Positions 31,201-42,960 of a stretch of 64,000 nt of DNA are shown here, piece after piece. Origin of the DNA: Nematostella vectensis (lineage: Eukaryota > Cnidaria > Anthozoa > Actiniaria > Edwardsiidae); assembly GCF_932526225.1 (NCBI RefSeq), contig NC_064037.1, positions 16,244,601 to 16,308,600 on the forward strand, given 5' to 3'. A program made the translations under genes and the position numbers. The notes beneath the pieces were generated by a model that saw only the letters and a program-made list of their open reading frames with translations, did no database searches and was not told the DNA's origin. How positions within the stretch are numbered: position 1 is the stretch's first letter; each line of letters begins with the position of its first letter.

Positions 31201-33925
31201 TACTTGTTGACAGAGAGGAGAGACTCCTGCAAGTCCTTGACGTCTCCAGTCAACTTCAAGTTATCCTCCTTGCACTTCCTGTAGCGGGTTTCCATCTTGT
31301 TCTTCAATTCCTCAATATTCTTACAGGTCTTTTCAAAGTGTTTGTTTCCCTCTTCCAGTTGACGACAGGACTTATAGGCATTCTCATTTGCCTGATTCAA
31401 ATGTAACACCTTGGATTCCATGATCCGGTTATTATCCTCTAGAGTTTTGGCTTTGTCGTCCAGTTCCTGGTTTGACTTTTGTAACAAGAGGCACCTCATC
31501 TCAAGAGCTTCATTTGTCTGCCTCAACTCATTACAAGTCACCTCCACTTCCTGGGTGTGTTGGTTCAGTTTGGTGTATTTAGCCTTCAGATCAGCAGCTA
31601 TTTCCTCCATCAGGTTACAACGGGCCTCCAGTCTATGATTGGCGGCTTCCAGCATTTTCACAGGAACTGCCTCTTGCAGGACAGACATGTTTCCTCGCAG
31701 CATCTCAAGCTGATCCCGTAATTTCATCATCTCACCTTCATAGTAGTCTCTCATGTCTGCTAGTTGTCGAGAGTGCTTCTCACGAAGGTTGGGTTGTGCT
31801 CTGGAGATTTTGAGGAAATAAATCAGTTAGATTTTACTTTTAGGTGATTTTATAATGTAATGTCAACCAGACCCATTCAGTTTTATGGCAATTTTTTGCT
31901 TCTCGGCAGAGAAAAAAGATGATAGATGGAGTAAAAAGCAACCTACAAATAAAATTGAAAAATATAATACAGTAAACCCACTTTAAGGATAACCGTTTTA
32001 TAGGGGACAGAGGAAAAAAAATGGCATAAAATTTTCCAATTCTCAATATATAAGCTTAAGATTCTGCATACAAGGAGTTCCTCTGACCAAAAGCTTAATT
32101 CCAAATTTTACAGAAATTAAGAGGATATGAAATTTAGATACTAGCGAGCAAAGTTGGCTTAATTTCTGATCAGAGCCAAACTTCTCCCTAAAAACAAGGA
32201 GGATTCATACTTTGAACATTTGAAAATTGCACTTCAAGCCTTAAATCTGGAAGACGAATCCATTAGAAAAAAATACTTTTGATATGTTGGTTTACATAAC
32301 ATAAGGAACCTCAATACAAAAATTCAAGCTTACCAAAGTTAACCAGAATTTATTATGGGAAAACTTGCCATTTTTTGCTCTGTCTTCATAGGGTGTCTCT
32401 TTATTTTCTTCCTTTTTTGTATAAAACACAAAGTTTGGCGTAGAATAGCTGCAGATGCAAATAGTGGGGTCTTTTTGCCCATTTTGGCCTAAAAAGTTTT
32501 TTTTAAGGTTTTCTGTATTCTTTTCAGTTAAATATAAGTAGATTTATCCTATAGGCTTGAATTTGCATTTAGTGGCTTTGGCACTTAAATAGAATCTTTT
32601 TTATCTTTCTACAGCCATGGGTGCCAATGAAAAATGAATGCAATAGTTAGTTTTGACCATAATGACCCCAATATTTGTATTTTACACCATCTATGACGTG
32701 GGGGGTGGGGTGGGGGAGACCGCCCCCCTATACCCGCCATTGTATACACCTGTAAATATGGCATCTTTTCTAAACAAGGCAAAAATGCATCTGGGAATAA
32801 AAAACACATTCAGTCAGAATATAAAATCACTTCCTACCCCATCATTGTAATTTGCTGATGATGATTCCACAACACATCGTTAGTACCCTCTCCCATCACA
32901 CAGCTATCAGGGGTGTTTGTCTGCTGCATAACAGGTGGCCTGAGTGATAGTGTCTCCTTTGGTTGCTGGCTTTGGGTTGTCATCACCTGACTCTGAAGCA
33001 GTTTCAATATCTCATCGAGTGTTTCATGGCTTGGTTGCTGCTGCAATCTTTCACTCAGTTGCAACACATCAGGAGGTTCCCTACCCTTAGTGGTGATAGT
33101 TTGAGGAGCAGATGAGTTCCCTTTCTCTTGGTCTTCTTCAGAATTTGGAGATAGTGAACTCACAGATCCATCCTGGGTGCTTTGTAAGGAGTCACAGTCT
33201 TTTGTTGTGTTGTCATACTGTTTCTCACTCTTTGTTGCTGTTTCCGTATGTGGTGAGCTACACATGCTACAGACAAAAGCTGAAGGTGGCTGCATTGGAT
33301 GTTTTTCTTGTAAAGTACTGGAGCCTTCAAAACTTTTCGATATATTTTTTATCACACTTGGGTCATTGTTATGAGGACTTTTTTGTGTTTGAACAAAGTT
33401 TTCAATCACAGATTTTACCTCGTCCTCTTTGTCTTCTTTTTCCTTGGCGCCCGAGTTATTATTTCCGCCTTGAGCTAAATTGTTTTGCTTCTGAAGTGAT
33501 TCTTTATCCTTTGTCGTTTCGTTAACCACCTGACCGTCACCTTCAGCAGTACTAGCAGTTTTTGTAAGATAATTCGGTACAACAACAGTTGACTGTAAAA
33601 TACGGCGAATCAACTCTTGGCTTTGAAGTTGTCGGAGTTGTTGACGTAGACGTAGATCCTTCTGTGACGCCAAAGTTGCGCGCGCGCTCGTTTCTTTTTT
33701 CTCCCCAGCGTTGCCTTTGTGAGTTTCCCCCTCTACGACATAAATATTTGAGCTTTCTTCTGAGTCATTTTGATCCTGGGCGGACATCTCATTCGATGTT
33801 TTCTCGTTTCCATTTGATGTTAGAACCACTGGCGTTTCGTTTGACTCGTATCCATCCCCGTCCTGTCTGGCTTTGCTGTCTTTGTTTTCTTCATCCTTCG
33901 AGGATAGACATGCAGCCTCAGCCAT
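24311..33925 (-). CDS. coiled-coil protein gene, about ten exons
   Basis: Exons on the minus strand, with GT-AG borders and compatible phases: 32838-33925 (start MAEAACLSS), 31204-31800, 30771-30819, a possible 34-bp exon 30676-30709, 30400-30602, 28388-28441, 28257-28304, 28052-28116, 25913-25987, 25008-25280 and 24311-24809 (stop at 24311). The product is about 980 residues: a disordered Ser/Gln/Glu-rich N-terminus, a long central coiled coil and a Ser/Pro-rich basic C-terminus (SSPSKSPVKRNL). No enzyme motif is visible. It is probably a cytoskeletal or centrosomal scaffold, but I cannot name it. A GTAAGT at 24364 might instead extend the gene further. Without the 34-bp exon, phases on either side do not match. 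Confidence 0.75.
25545..25797 (-). mobile_element. tRNA-derived SINE
   Basis: On the minus strand it begins GGGCGGCCCAGTGTGTTAGC (A-box region) and carries GGTTCGATTCCCGG (B box) about 50 bp on. The body ends with AAATGGCGCTATATAAATCA and an A/T-rich tail. The GCGCTATATAAAT tail resembles L2/CR1 LINE 3' ends, suggesting that a LINE of that type mobilised it. It lies in an intron of the coiled-coil gene, in the same orientation. Confidence 0.85.
26045..27872. repeat. 29-bp minisatellite, about 63 copies
   Basis: The unit is GTCTTATAGGTTTGAATGTG followed by TTAACCATG. Variants (TTAGCCACG, TAAGCCATG, TTTCAGCC) are interspersed in blocks, suggesting several rounds of local duplication. It fills most of the intron between exons 28052-28116 and 25913-25987 of the coiled-coil gene. 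Confidence 0.97.
28484..30399. repeat. 42-bp minisatellite, about 45 copies, occupying a whole intron
   Basis: The unit is AAATATTATACCAGTCAGGA then GTGTGTGGTAAACAAGCCTT then TC. The array starts about 40 bp past the acceptor of exon 28388-28441 and runs up to the donor of exon 30400-30602. The copy next to the exon contains the functional donor (AAG|GTACCACACACTGCTGACTG on the minus strand). As 42 is a multiple of three, long periodic open frames run in several phases, including 647 codons on the minus strand; they are not genes. Confidence 0.97.
31204..31800 (-). CDS. coiled-coil gene exon 2: central coiled coil
   Basis: About 199 residues with continuous heptad character and no helix breaker after the first 45 (for example LRQTNEALEMRCLLLQKSNQ, then ELDDKAKTLEDNNRIMESK). 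The acceptor is CAAAATCTCCAG; the donor is AACAA|GTAAGA in phase 2. Confidence 0.8.
32838..33925 (-). CDS. coiled-coil gene exon 1: disordered N-terminal region
   Basis: The 1088-bp first exon encodes about 362 residues rich in Ser, Gln, Glu, Asn and Lys, low in hydrophobic residues. One short helix-like block (RLRQQLRQLQSQELIRRIL) lies near residue 95. The donor is ATGATGG-GG|GTAGGA, phase 2, and joins AGCACAACC at 31800 to give Gly-Ala-Gln. Confidence 0.75.
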
Positions 33926-34171
33926 ATTAGATAAATAGCAATCAATCTTTATGACCCAAGCATGACCAAAAGCGGTCTTCTCTTCTTCTCAGTAAACCAG
34001 ACAAAGATCTACGTAAAGTTATACTCTCGAGAAGAACATTTTATACAAAGAAACAATCGGATTACCACTTGTTTATATAGCATCTTACAAAGATGGATAT
34101 TTAGGAAAAACCGTTGAAAGCGCTTGCCTTATTGCGCGTTTGTTTACATTGGTTTTAACTTCTTCAAAACT

Positions 34172-34267
34172 GCCGCCATTTTGGATTTGTTTGCTTTGCA
34201 ATAAGCGCATGCTTCCTTCGATTAACTGCTGTTGCAATAAGCGCATGCTTCCTTCGATTAACTGCTG
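34172..34267 (-). promoter_or_regulatory. candidate promoter of the coiled-coil gene
   Basis: About 250-340 bp upstream of ATG 33925. On the minus strand CCAAAATGGCGGC (34172-34184) matches the YY1-type AAnATGGCGGC motif. Just beyond is a 36-bp sequence in two tandem copies (34198-34233, 34234-34267), each with GCGCATGC, most of an NRF1 site. No TATA box is obvious. Confidence 0.45.
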
Positions 34268-34848
34268 ACACGGCAGGCTTGTGCAGGCTAGGGCACAGGC
34301 TTACCACTTCTTTGGAAAGAATCGGAAATCGGTTATAGTCGATCGTTTCTTACAGAGAACAGATGATACGAACCGATGATACAGAGCTCTTGATAATAAT
34401 GTCCCAGCTTGCATTTTTGATTTTGCACAATTCCAAGAGAAAAACAAAGTTCCTTTAAAGAGAGGTGCCTCTATAGCTTTGATGACAAGGGAAGGGACAT
34501 ACAAACGAATATTTATTATGATTAATTTTCTATTCTCACTGGACTCGAAGCAGGATATGTAAGTAAAAAACTCATTAGCAATTCAGTCTCATATGAGCTC
34601 GCAAGCCACGAGGTCATCGCCCTCCTTTGCCGTCCGTCCAGCTCTACAAATTCGCTCTATATGCATTCACAAGATAAGTTTCATTCACTTTGCGATGAAG
34701 ATATGGTTTTCCTTTCTTCTCTCTGTCTTGCTTCTACCCCCATTCCTCGTTCGCTGTTCGCTTTTCCCTTGGAGCTACATTAGTCATCCAAGCGGCCCTT
34801 CATTAGCTGAATGTGGTTTGTATGTAGAATTATTAAATTCTAATTAAG
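34268..34848. other. no gene recognised
   Basis: Between the coiled-coil gene promoter and the retrotransposon; short unsupported frames on both strands. Confidence 0.3.
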
Positions 34849-34970
34849 TTTAAACTCATCGTCAGATAAGTTGGGGCTTGGTATCGGAGCGCGTACTTGT
34901 CGCCCGACCAAGCGCTACCCAGGGAACCATGGCAACCGGGCCACAGCTCCCCGCCACAAGGGATACCCGT
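34849..34970 (-). repeat. split direct repeat B2 (3' end)
   Basis: Shares about 107 bp with B1: AAACTCATCGTCAGATAAGT through GCGCGTACTNGTCGCCCGAC to CCATGGCAACCGGGCCACAG. Confidence 0.85.
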
Positions 34971-35025
34971 CACACTGATTTCTCAGTGGAATATACTTAA
35001 CATTAGCTTTGGGAGGGTGGGTGGG

Positions 35026-35186
35026 GACTAAAAAGCGTGGATCATATAGGTTAGCCTCACTCGAAACGCTGCCAGTGCAAGAAAGGCGCGGGGTGGTCGT
35101 TCTCCTGACCAGGGGACGGCATTCGGCCCCAGGGCGCGCGACCGTGACTCGGTTTAACTTCGTCTAAATTTCATTCAGACACATTT
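35026..35186 (-). repeat. split direct repeat A2
   Basis: Matches 41179-41343 over about 162 bp with few differences (GACTAAAAAGCGTGGATCAT ... CATTCAGACACATTT on +). It lies directly against B1. Confidence 0.88.
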
Positions 35187-35293
35187 AAACTCATCGTCAG
35201 ATAAGTTGGGGTTAGGTATTGGAGCGCGTACTGGTCGCCCGACCAAGCGCTACCCAGGGAACCATGGCAACCGGGCCACAGCTGCCCGCCAAC
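35187..35293 (-). repeat. split direct repeat B1
   Basis: Second copy of the B sequence, immediately upstream (in element orientation) of A2. Confidence 0.85.
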
Positions 35294-35403
35294 CAGGTGC
35301 TTGAAACAGTTGAAAAGGAGGGACTGTGGCTCGGCTACCATGGGACCTCCTGATCTCTACAAAACCAAGTACCAACCACAGAATGAACAGGAAGTACCTT
35401 TTA

Positions 35404-36441
35404 TTAAACCAAACTAGCAGAAGCGGCTGCTAACGCCTCTACGGGGGTACGGATGTAGCCCTTATACGCGTCACTAGACCAACGGCCAAGAGATTGGATC
35501 AGATGATCTGAGAGCCCATTCCTAGCCGCCACGGTGGCGGCACCAATACGGAATCTGTGGCTGGAGTAATCACCGGCGAAACCTGCTGCTCGCATAATCT
35601 GTCGCAACCAAGACGTCAGGATAGACCGAGACAAGGGCTGACCCGACTGCAACAAAAAAAGAGGGCCCGGTGTACCTCCTCTCAAGTGCAAGTAAGCTAG
35701 GATGGCCTCAACCGCACACAGGGGAGGTCTGGCTTTACCAATATAGATGAAGGTTCCTTTGCGAAAGGGGTCAGTCTTAGAGGCCTTGATGTTGACACGT
35801 ATGTACATGGGAGCCGACATGGAATCTAAGGTAATGTCCTGAGGCTGCAGGTGTCGCTGTGACGAGAAGCTGTTCAACGAGTCTACCGTAAACTCAGATG
35901 CTCTCAGAAAGCCAAAGTAGGCGAGGCAGCAGGCAGCCCAAAACATTAGGTGGTCTGGAAGCCTGAAGTCCAGGTGGCGGTGGATAGTATACATTACCTT
36001 ATCGGTAATCGGTAACCGGGACGAGGGATTCACACCGCGAACCCTTTTGATGCCCCTCAATACTCTCTCGAGTCGTAAACAGCCCGCAAGAGGGTCCTGG
36101 AACCCCTGTTCAATGTGCATAGCACGAACTCCAGAAAAGTAAACTTTGATTGACGACAGCTGAACAAAATCCGCAAGAAAGGACGCAACCAAGCAAAGCG
36201 TCCACTCATCCGCCGGGCATGGAGACCCGGTCAAGGGGTTGAGCTTTCCCAATTGCGCGCAAAAGTTGACAAACTTCCGCTGACCTGTAGCATACGACTT
36301 ACGAGTGGACGGGGCAAGTCCCTCGGAGATGAACCGCCAGCACCTTGTTTCTAAGGGTGAGAGATATCTGCCAGAAGCCACGCCGAGATGGGAGTAGGAG
36401 AAGGACGAGCCCAAGGCGCCAAGAGCAGAAATTCCTGCCAA
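35404..36441 (-). CDS. tyrosine recombinase of the retrotransposon
   Basis: 345-residue open frame with a SAM-like N-terminal core-binding region (LAPSTRKSYATGQRKFVNFC) and the catalytic domain: Arg in FLRASEFTVDS, the His-x-x-Arg box in SSHRFRIGAATVAAR, and the nucleophilic Tyr in WSSDAYKGYIRTP. Family members cut and rejoin DNA through a 3'-phosphotyrosine and integrate a circular cDNA. The start overlaps the end of the RT-RNase H frame by 91 bp in another phase, as in DIRS-type elements. No stop or frameshift is seen, so the frame appears complete, but the element around it is broken. Confidence 0.9.
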   Translation of the reverse strand: MAGISALGALGSSFSYSHLGVASGRYLSPLETRCWRFISEGLAPSTRKSYATGQRKFVNFCAQLGKLNPLTGSPCPADEWTLCLVASFLADFVQLSSIKVYFSGVRAMHIEQGFQDPLAGCLRLERVLRGIKRVRGVNPSSRLPITDKVMYTIHRHLDFRLPDHLMFWAACCLAYFGFLRASEFTVDSLNSFSSQRHLQPQDITLDSMSAPMYIRVNIKASKTDPFRKGTFIYIGKARPPLCAVEAILAYLHLRGGTPGPLFLLQSGQPLSRSILTSWLRQIMRAAGFAGDYSSHRFRIGAATVAARNGLSDHLIQSLGRWSSDAYKGYIRTPVEALAAASASLV

Positions 36442-37941
36442 TTGAAACGGGACAGAGCGTCAGCTAGGGAATTTTCAATCCCTGGAACATGGGCTGCAGC
36501 GAAAGAAAAAACACATCTCGCAGCCCACATGAGTAGCCTACGCAGCAATTTCATGATGCACGGAACCTTCGAGGTCGTAGAGTTAACGATGTGAACCACG
36601 GCTTCATTGTCAGACCTGAAAAGGACATGTCCCCTACCCCATCCGTGTCCCCATACATGCGCTGCGATAATAATAGGGAAGAGCTCCTTGTAAGCTATTG
36701 ACTGCGAGGTCTGAGAGGCGAACCAGAGCCCATTAAACCACTCCGACCCAAAATAAGCTCCATAGCCAAAGGCGCCTGCTGCGTCAGAGGTGACGATAAC
36801 CGTAGGAGTCGCTTCTAAACCAGAATAAAGCCAGAAGCTGACACCGTTCCAAGATTCCAAGAACTGTTGCCACCACGCCAAGTCGCGACGAGTTTCATTG
36901 TTAATGCGAATTGGGTGTCTGTCATGTCTGAAGCATCGGTGTTGATCGATCAAGCGCCGGATGAACGCCCGGCCAGGCCACAATACTTTAGCAGCGTGAT
37001 GAAGGTGGCCGATTAAAGATTCTAAATCGTGCCTGGTGCACCAATCTAGGCAAGACCACTTATTGATGAGTGCGCGTAGATTCGCCAACTTGTCTGCTGG
37101 TAACCGGGCTACGCGGTTGACTGAATCTAGTTCTATACTAGAGGGGCCATCACACTTGCCCGGATGCAAAGGAAGGCCAAGATTGGTGCAGACCTGTAGC
37201 GCCACTGACAGATCTCGCGCACACCTCGGAGAGTCGGGTGAGCCCGCCAAAATAAAATCGTCAAGGTAGTGCATAATGTCCGACACTTGGTGATTGTTTA
37301 CCAGAATCCACTCCACCATAGAGGCCACTGTATTGAAGATGTATGGGGCGGAGCGGAGGCCGAACGGCAATGCAAGATAAACATAATAATGTGCGCGCCA
37401 TCTCATACCCAAAAGATAACGATCAGAGGGGTGGACTGGGACGTTCCGGTATGCCGACATGACGTCGAATTTTGCGATTAAAGCCCCCGGGCCGAATTTT
37501 GTTTACCATGCGAATGATATCGTCGACTCGTAAATAGTTCAAGGCAAACTGTTCAGGATCAATTCCGTCATTCAAACTAGTGCCCTCAGGCGATGATAGG
37601 TCGACAATCAAACGCCATTTCCCGGGCTGCCCGCTCTTAGGGATCACCCCAAATTTGCTGATGTGTAGGTTTGGGAATGGAGGGTATGCAAACGGCCCAG
37701 CCACTCTACCTAGCGATACCTCATTCGCCAGATAATCGTCGACCACCGAAGGGTGCTCCTGTGCAGATTGCTTATTCTTTTTGCTCGACTGGAGTGCTGA
37801 AGACCCGTCAAGTCCTACTCTAAGCCCATGGCGTATACCATCCAGTACATATGCCACCAGGTGTTGATCGGGGTGTTTAATCAACTGTGCAGCGAACCTG
37901 TCGGGCTTTAGAGGCGTCACCGATGGGACTGATGCGAGCAA
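36351..37941 (-). pseudogene. reverse transcriptase-RNase H of the retrotransposon (frameshifted)
   Basis: Two overlapping frames. 37941-37423 carries the RT fingers (FGVIPKSGQPGKWRLIVDLS, then LRVDDIIRMV). 37460-36351 carries palm and RNase H: LPFGLRSAPYIF, IMHYLDDFILAG (YLDD catalytic box), VTSDAAGAFGYGAYF (RNase H Asp), AYKELFPIIIA and RSDNEAVVHIVN. The join is broken by one extra base in a run of five C on + (37484-37488). This could be a real mutation or a homopolymer sequence error; otherwise the frame is intact. Confidence 0.88.
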
Positions 37942-38269
37942 TGCTGCAACAAAAAGTCACTCATCAACTCCCAAAGCCACTAGAGCAGGCAGGATGAAAA
38001 CAAAGGAGGGGAGGGGGCAAGCTGGCCCCTGCCGCGAGCTCAGAGGATCCTTGAAGATAGAAGTACCCTAGGAGTTGGTAAACCTGGGTGAAGTGTGGAC
38101 TCCCGTGAGCGGTGTCGAATCGCTCGATGAATGGTGGTGAACCTTAGCACCACGCGGGCGTAGATCAAACCCCCCTCAGAGCAGATCTGGTCGTACCAAC
38201 CTGCATGTGCCATGCTGTAAACACTCTTCTTGAACACCCTGTTCGAATAAGCGACCTGTGATAAACGCA

Positions 38270-39230
38270 AACCTTGCTCTCGCGCATGCAAAGTAACGAC
38301 GCGAAGCATCCTGGGAAAAGGATGACGAACTATCTCACGTGCGCAGCAACACCCTACGCGAAACAACCCGCAAGAGCGACCTTTCATCGCGTATGCACCG
38401 AAACAACCCGGCGCGAAGCATCCTGGGAGAAGGAGGAACCTTACCATCCCGCATGCGCAGTAACAATCCTGCGAGTAGTATTCTGGGCAAAGAATGACAA
38501 GAAGCAAGTACCGTGCGCGGTAAAAACCCTGCGCGAAGAATCCTGTGGGAGGGCCAGACCAGATCAAGTCGCGTGCGCAGTGACAACCCTGCGCGAAGCA
38601 TCCTGGGAGTTGGGCGAATCTAATGCGCAGTAATAACCCTCCCTGCGCGTAGCCTCCCGGGCGAAGACTGAACTGAAGCAAGTACCCTGCGCAGTAACAA
38701 CCCTGCGCGTAGCATCCAAGAAAAAGACCGGACCGGACCGGACCAAGTCGCATGCGCAGTAACAACCCTGCGCGAAGCATCCTGGGAGAAGGGCGAACCT
38801 AACCATCCCGAATGCGCAGTAATAACCCTGCGCGAAGCATCCTGGGAGAAGGGCGACCTTACCTTCCCACACGCGCAGCAACAACCCAGCGAGTAGTATC
38901 CTGGGCGAAGACTGAACCGAAGCAAGTACCGTGCGCAGTAACAACCCTGCGCGAAGCATCCAAGAAGAAGACCGGACCGGACCAAGTCGCATGGCGACAG
39001 TCGAAGGGCGAACCTTACCATCCCGTATGCGAAGTAATAACCCCGCGCGACGCCTCCTGGGCGAAAACTTGACCGGACAAAGTCGCGTGCGCAGTGACAG
39101 CCCTGCTCGAGGAACCCTGGGAGAAGGGCGACCTCACCATCCCACATGCGCAGTAGCAATCCCGCGCGAAGCACCCCGCTTGAGAAAGGCTTAACATCCT
39201 GCGGGCGCAGTAACCACGTGCGTGAGTGCG
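38270..39230. repeat. GC-rich ~60-bp minisatellite inside the retrotransposon
   Basis: About 16 diverged copies of a unit containing CATGCGCAGTAACAACCCTG, then CGCGAAGCATCCTGGGAGAA and GGGCGAACCTTACCATCCC. Related units continue at 39615-39760 beyond the TCTA tract. Each copy carries (C/A)TGCGCAGT, an NRF1-like half site. It separates gag from RT and has no coding meaning. Confidence 0.85.
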
Positions 39231-39269
39231 CGGCAATGTCCCGCCTTGGAGGACGGCAAACCTAGAAGC

Positions 39270-39555
<286 letters not shown>

Positions 39556-40090
39556 TTTTTATTTTTCTTTCTTTATTTTATTTTATTTTTATTATTATTA
39601 TTTAATATCCCAACCAGCCTACGTGCGCAATATCCCCCACGGGAAGCATCCTGGAAAGCGGGCGAGCCTTCCTACCCCCACCGGTGCCGCAACCTGCGCG
39701 AAGAGTCCGGGAAAAGGAATAACCTCAACATACTCCGCCCCCCTTACCGGGTGCAATAACAACCTACGCACTTGTAGTAGAGGCGCGCTATCCTAGACCA
39801 GAAGGGAAGTCCGAAACCTAGACTTGGCCTCGAGGCAGGTGGGAAATACCAATCCCGTGCCCGCACTCTGCGCTAAGTATGCTAGGAGACGGCACGCTAA
39901 TATAACACCTAACACCATAGAATAAAGCCAAAGTCATGTATATGTAACGGTACCAAAAGAACTTGTGGTTAATAGAGCTCGACTACTCTTGACAAGTGCA
40001 TCCAAAAGTTAGGCTAACACAATAGATGCTCCTACGAATTGACTACGCAATAATGAGCCTAGTGAGCATAAAAAGTGTCACTTATCCGAC

Positions 40091-41143
40091 CTATAGGTTG
40101 ATGGCGTTTCGGAGGCTTGGTGCTGGGAGAGGAGGAGCGCGCTCTGTTTGGTTTGCGTCCCAGTCTAGCACCTCCACTTGTAGGTGAGGTCCGGAACAGG
40201 TCGCACAGCGGTGGGAAAACTGACAGACAGGAAACGTCGGTGAAGTGCACTTCCCACGATTCCACGAGTAACATATCTCGTCAGCAGATGAGGATGCCCG
40301 GGGCGATACACCTGCCGTATGGAAGCTAAACAGCTGTGCGTCTATCTGGGACCAATCGGTCAGTTGGCTTGCGGCTGCCTGTTCTCGAAAGGCACGATCG
40401 TACGACAACCAAGCTTTCCCGCCGAATTGACGAAAGGTACGCAAAATGGAAGTTTATACTTTGTGAGACCTTGCCACCGATTAGGAAAATAAGACACTAG
40501 TACCGTGGAATAAATAGTGAAGGCTTCGCACCACGACACGACGTCCTCCAGCCGCCTTTTCGGTTTCTTGGAGCGGGGAGCCGACGACAACAAATGCCCG
40601 TCGAGTAACAATTGAGGTTCAGGCTCGGACATTGGCGAGAGATTTGCTGGTAGCAACTCGGCGAGGTCGACAAACTTATTCGACACAATCTGAAGAACCA
40701 CCTTCGAGGGGATCGGGGAATACCCTGGGCCCACCACAAACGGCTTGTGTAAAATTGGGACTGCTGATAAGGGACTAGTTGTCGCTGGGGTGGACAAAGT
40801 TGACACGAGTGGAGTCCAATGGAGTAGACCCGGCCAACGATAAACCAGAGCAAACCGATGCGAGCGATGTTGGGGAAAACACTTGTAAAAATTCTGGAAC
40901 TGACCTACCTCCTGGGCCAACCGGCGACGGTGCAACCGAGGTGCTCGCCTGAGGCAGTGAGAAGGAATTTTACGTCGTCCAGGCCGCCGCAACCACTGTT
41001 GTACCTGTGCTAGAGACGGGAATCTCGTTGTTACATGGCTGGTTGTTAGCGCTCAGTCGCGCTTGAAATGCCTGCTGGACGGCCATCTGAATCGCTGTGA
41101 GCACTTCCGGGGCCAGACTAGGTGTTGTTGTTTCAGGATTCAT
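40091..41143 (-). pseudogene. Gag-like protein of the retrotransposon (frameshifted)
   Basis: ATG 41143 opens MNPETTTPSLAPEVLTAIQM and stops near 40983. A second frame (40992-40360) holds SPIPSKVVLQIVSNKFVDLA and RRLEDVVSWCEAFTIYSTVL. A third (40444-40091) holds AWLSYDRAFREQAAASQLTD and a Cys/His knuckle (CYSWNRGKCTSPTFPVCQFS then HRCATCSG). Blocks and order match the Gag of DIRS-like elements. Two frameshifts, near 40985 and 40440, inactivate it. Confidence 0.8.
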
Positions 41144-41178
41144 AATTAGCTTTTTTTTCTTAGTGAAAACTATGATCT

Positions 41179-41343
41179 TTTAGACTAAAAAGCGTGGATT
41201 ATATAGGTTAGCTTCAGTCGAAACGGTGCCAGTGAAAGAAAGGCGCTGGGTGGTCGTTCTCCTGACCAGGGGCCGGCATTCGGCCCCAGGGCGCGCGACC
41301 GTGACTCGGTTTAACTTCGTCTAAATTTCATTCAGACACATTT
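41179..41343 (-). repeat. split direct repeat A1 (5' end)
   Basis: Copy of A2 lying 35 bp upstream of the gag ATG. It ends in ...CACATTT, after which the flanking DNA begins. Confidence 0.88.
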
Positions 41344-42654
41344 GTAGTCCAATCGATCTACGGCTTAAGATCGGACTAATTGCAACACAAGGTTTTTCAA
41401 CGTTTTTGTACTAATTTAGTCTCCCTTTATAACATACTAAAATTCTAAAAAAAATCGGAGCACGCAAACACCCCGAAAAACTACATCGAATTTCCCCATA
41501 CGAGGCTTGTATGAAAAACCACAGGAATCCCAAATCATGAAAAATACACATACTTAAAAAAATCAAATTTAAACCACTATAAATGATAAGAAGTATATAT
41601 TTCTACACGATCTGGATAAAAATCTGATTTAGCTCATCTATTTTGGGCAAAAGCCACAGGTTTCTACGGGTCTTTAGAAGGAGAATCAAGCACATTAATT
41701 GCTGCCACACAGGAGCAGCATACTAATCGAGCTCGCAAACTACTCGTCCAAATAGCTCAGGATTTCATCCAGACTATATTGAAGACACAACAACTACGAC
41801 TATTCTTGAGATTTTTAAAATTTATTTCATAGTAGAATGAACGGCTCATTAGAACTCCATATTTTTTATTACAAACGAATAGCCACAACGCAACGTGATC
41901 ACACACTACGAGCCTGGGGTATCTGTGAAGTCCCTTACAAATCCGAGTTCTAACCATTGCACCCCCCTACCTCCCGCTAAATAATGACTGCTTTCTTAGT
42001 GCTTTGTTATTAGAAGACAAACAGTAAGAGTTAATCAATATCTTACTGACTAATGATACACCAAAAACTGGAATTCGACTCTGCCATATTTTCTTCTTTA
42101 ATAAGATTTCTTCTGCCCAAGTCACCAGTTTTTGTGTATTGTATTAATTCTTCTGGTTCACGAACACGACTATTTGGGCTTTTTGTATTTACTGACTAAA
42201 GAGATATTGATTCAAAATGTCGATTTACCTTCTTTTTATAGCTTTGACCAATCCTAGAACTGGCATCAAGGAACATGGTTCTACTAATACAAAATACTTT
42301 TCTTGTTTATCTATGACACCCGAACTCCAATACTAAAAAACATAGAGGTTGGGGTACAGCCTCTCATAACGATTACCAATAGTAGAAATATTTTACAGTT
42401 GTGTATAAACTTATTTAAAATAAGATTGAGCTCTAGGAATCCGTGCGTCGTAACCTACCGTGTTTCATGGGTACCGTATACAGGCGTATACACCTATTTC
42501 TAATACGTTTGCACTCGAAAATCAATGTATTGTAACCCGCAATGCTTCGTGGGTAGCGTATTAATGGCTGAACCCTGGTATCGGAAAGCCATATGTTCAC
42601 AGGAATTCATAAACAAGAATACTGCGTCTTTTGAAACCTCGATTTGTTTTACGC
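41344..42654. other. AT-rich DNA without recognised gene
   Basis: Between the retrotransposon and the P450 duplication. Two similar ~33-bp stretches (GTAACCTACCGTGTTTCATG near 42451 and GTAACCCGCAATGCTTCGTG near 42533) lie about 80 bp apart; nothing else supported. Confidence 0.3.
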
Positions 42655-42705
42655 TGTCTGGCTTATCTATTTCATACCCATGAAGCACTGTACTGTGGGT
42701 AAAAA

Positions 42706-42960
42706 TACATGGATCATCCGAGAGCGACCTTATTCAAATAGGAGTATATCACTGAGCGTTCTAATATGTTACCGGTTGATGAAAAAAAAAATAACACTAA
42801 AACAATAACAATAAAAATAATAGTCTGTGGTAAAGCAAGGAAGCCACGCAGTATCGATCCTCAAATAGATTCCATCAATACATGGATCATCCGAGAGGTC
42901 TGTGGTGAAGCAAGGAAGTCACACAGGAAGTCATGCAGTCTCGATCCTCAGATAGATTCC
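42706..42960. repeat. ~170-bp tandem duplication at the 3' end of P450 gene A
   Basis: ATACATGGATCATCCGAGAG occurs at about 42706 and 42877. The following GTGGTRAAGCAAGGAAGYCAC and TCGATCCTCARATAGATTCC are also shared. The second copy covers the last codons of the gene; the first is a decayed copy in the 3' flank. Confidence 0.7.

Noticed and set aside
41885..41960. Minus-strand sequence resembling a tRNA A box (GGTGCAATGGTTAGAACTCG)
   Set aside because: No B box or cloverleaf at the required spacing.
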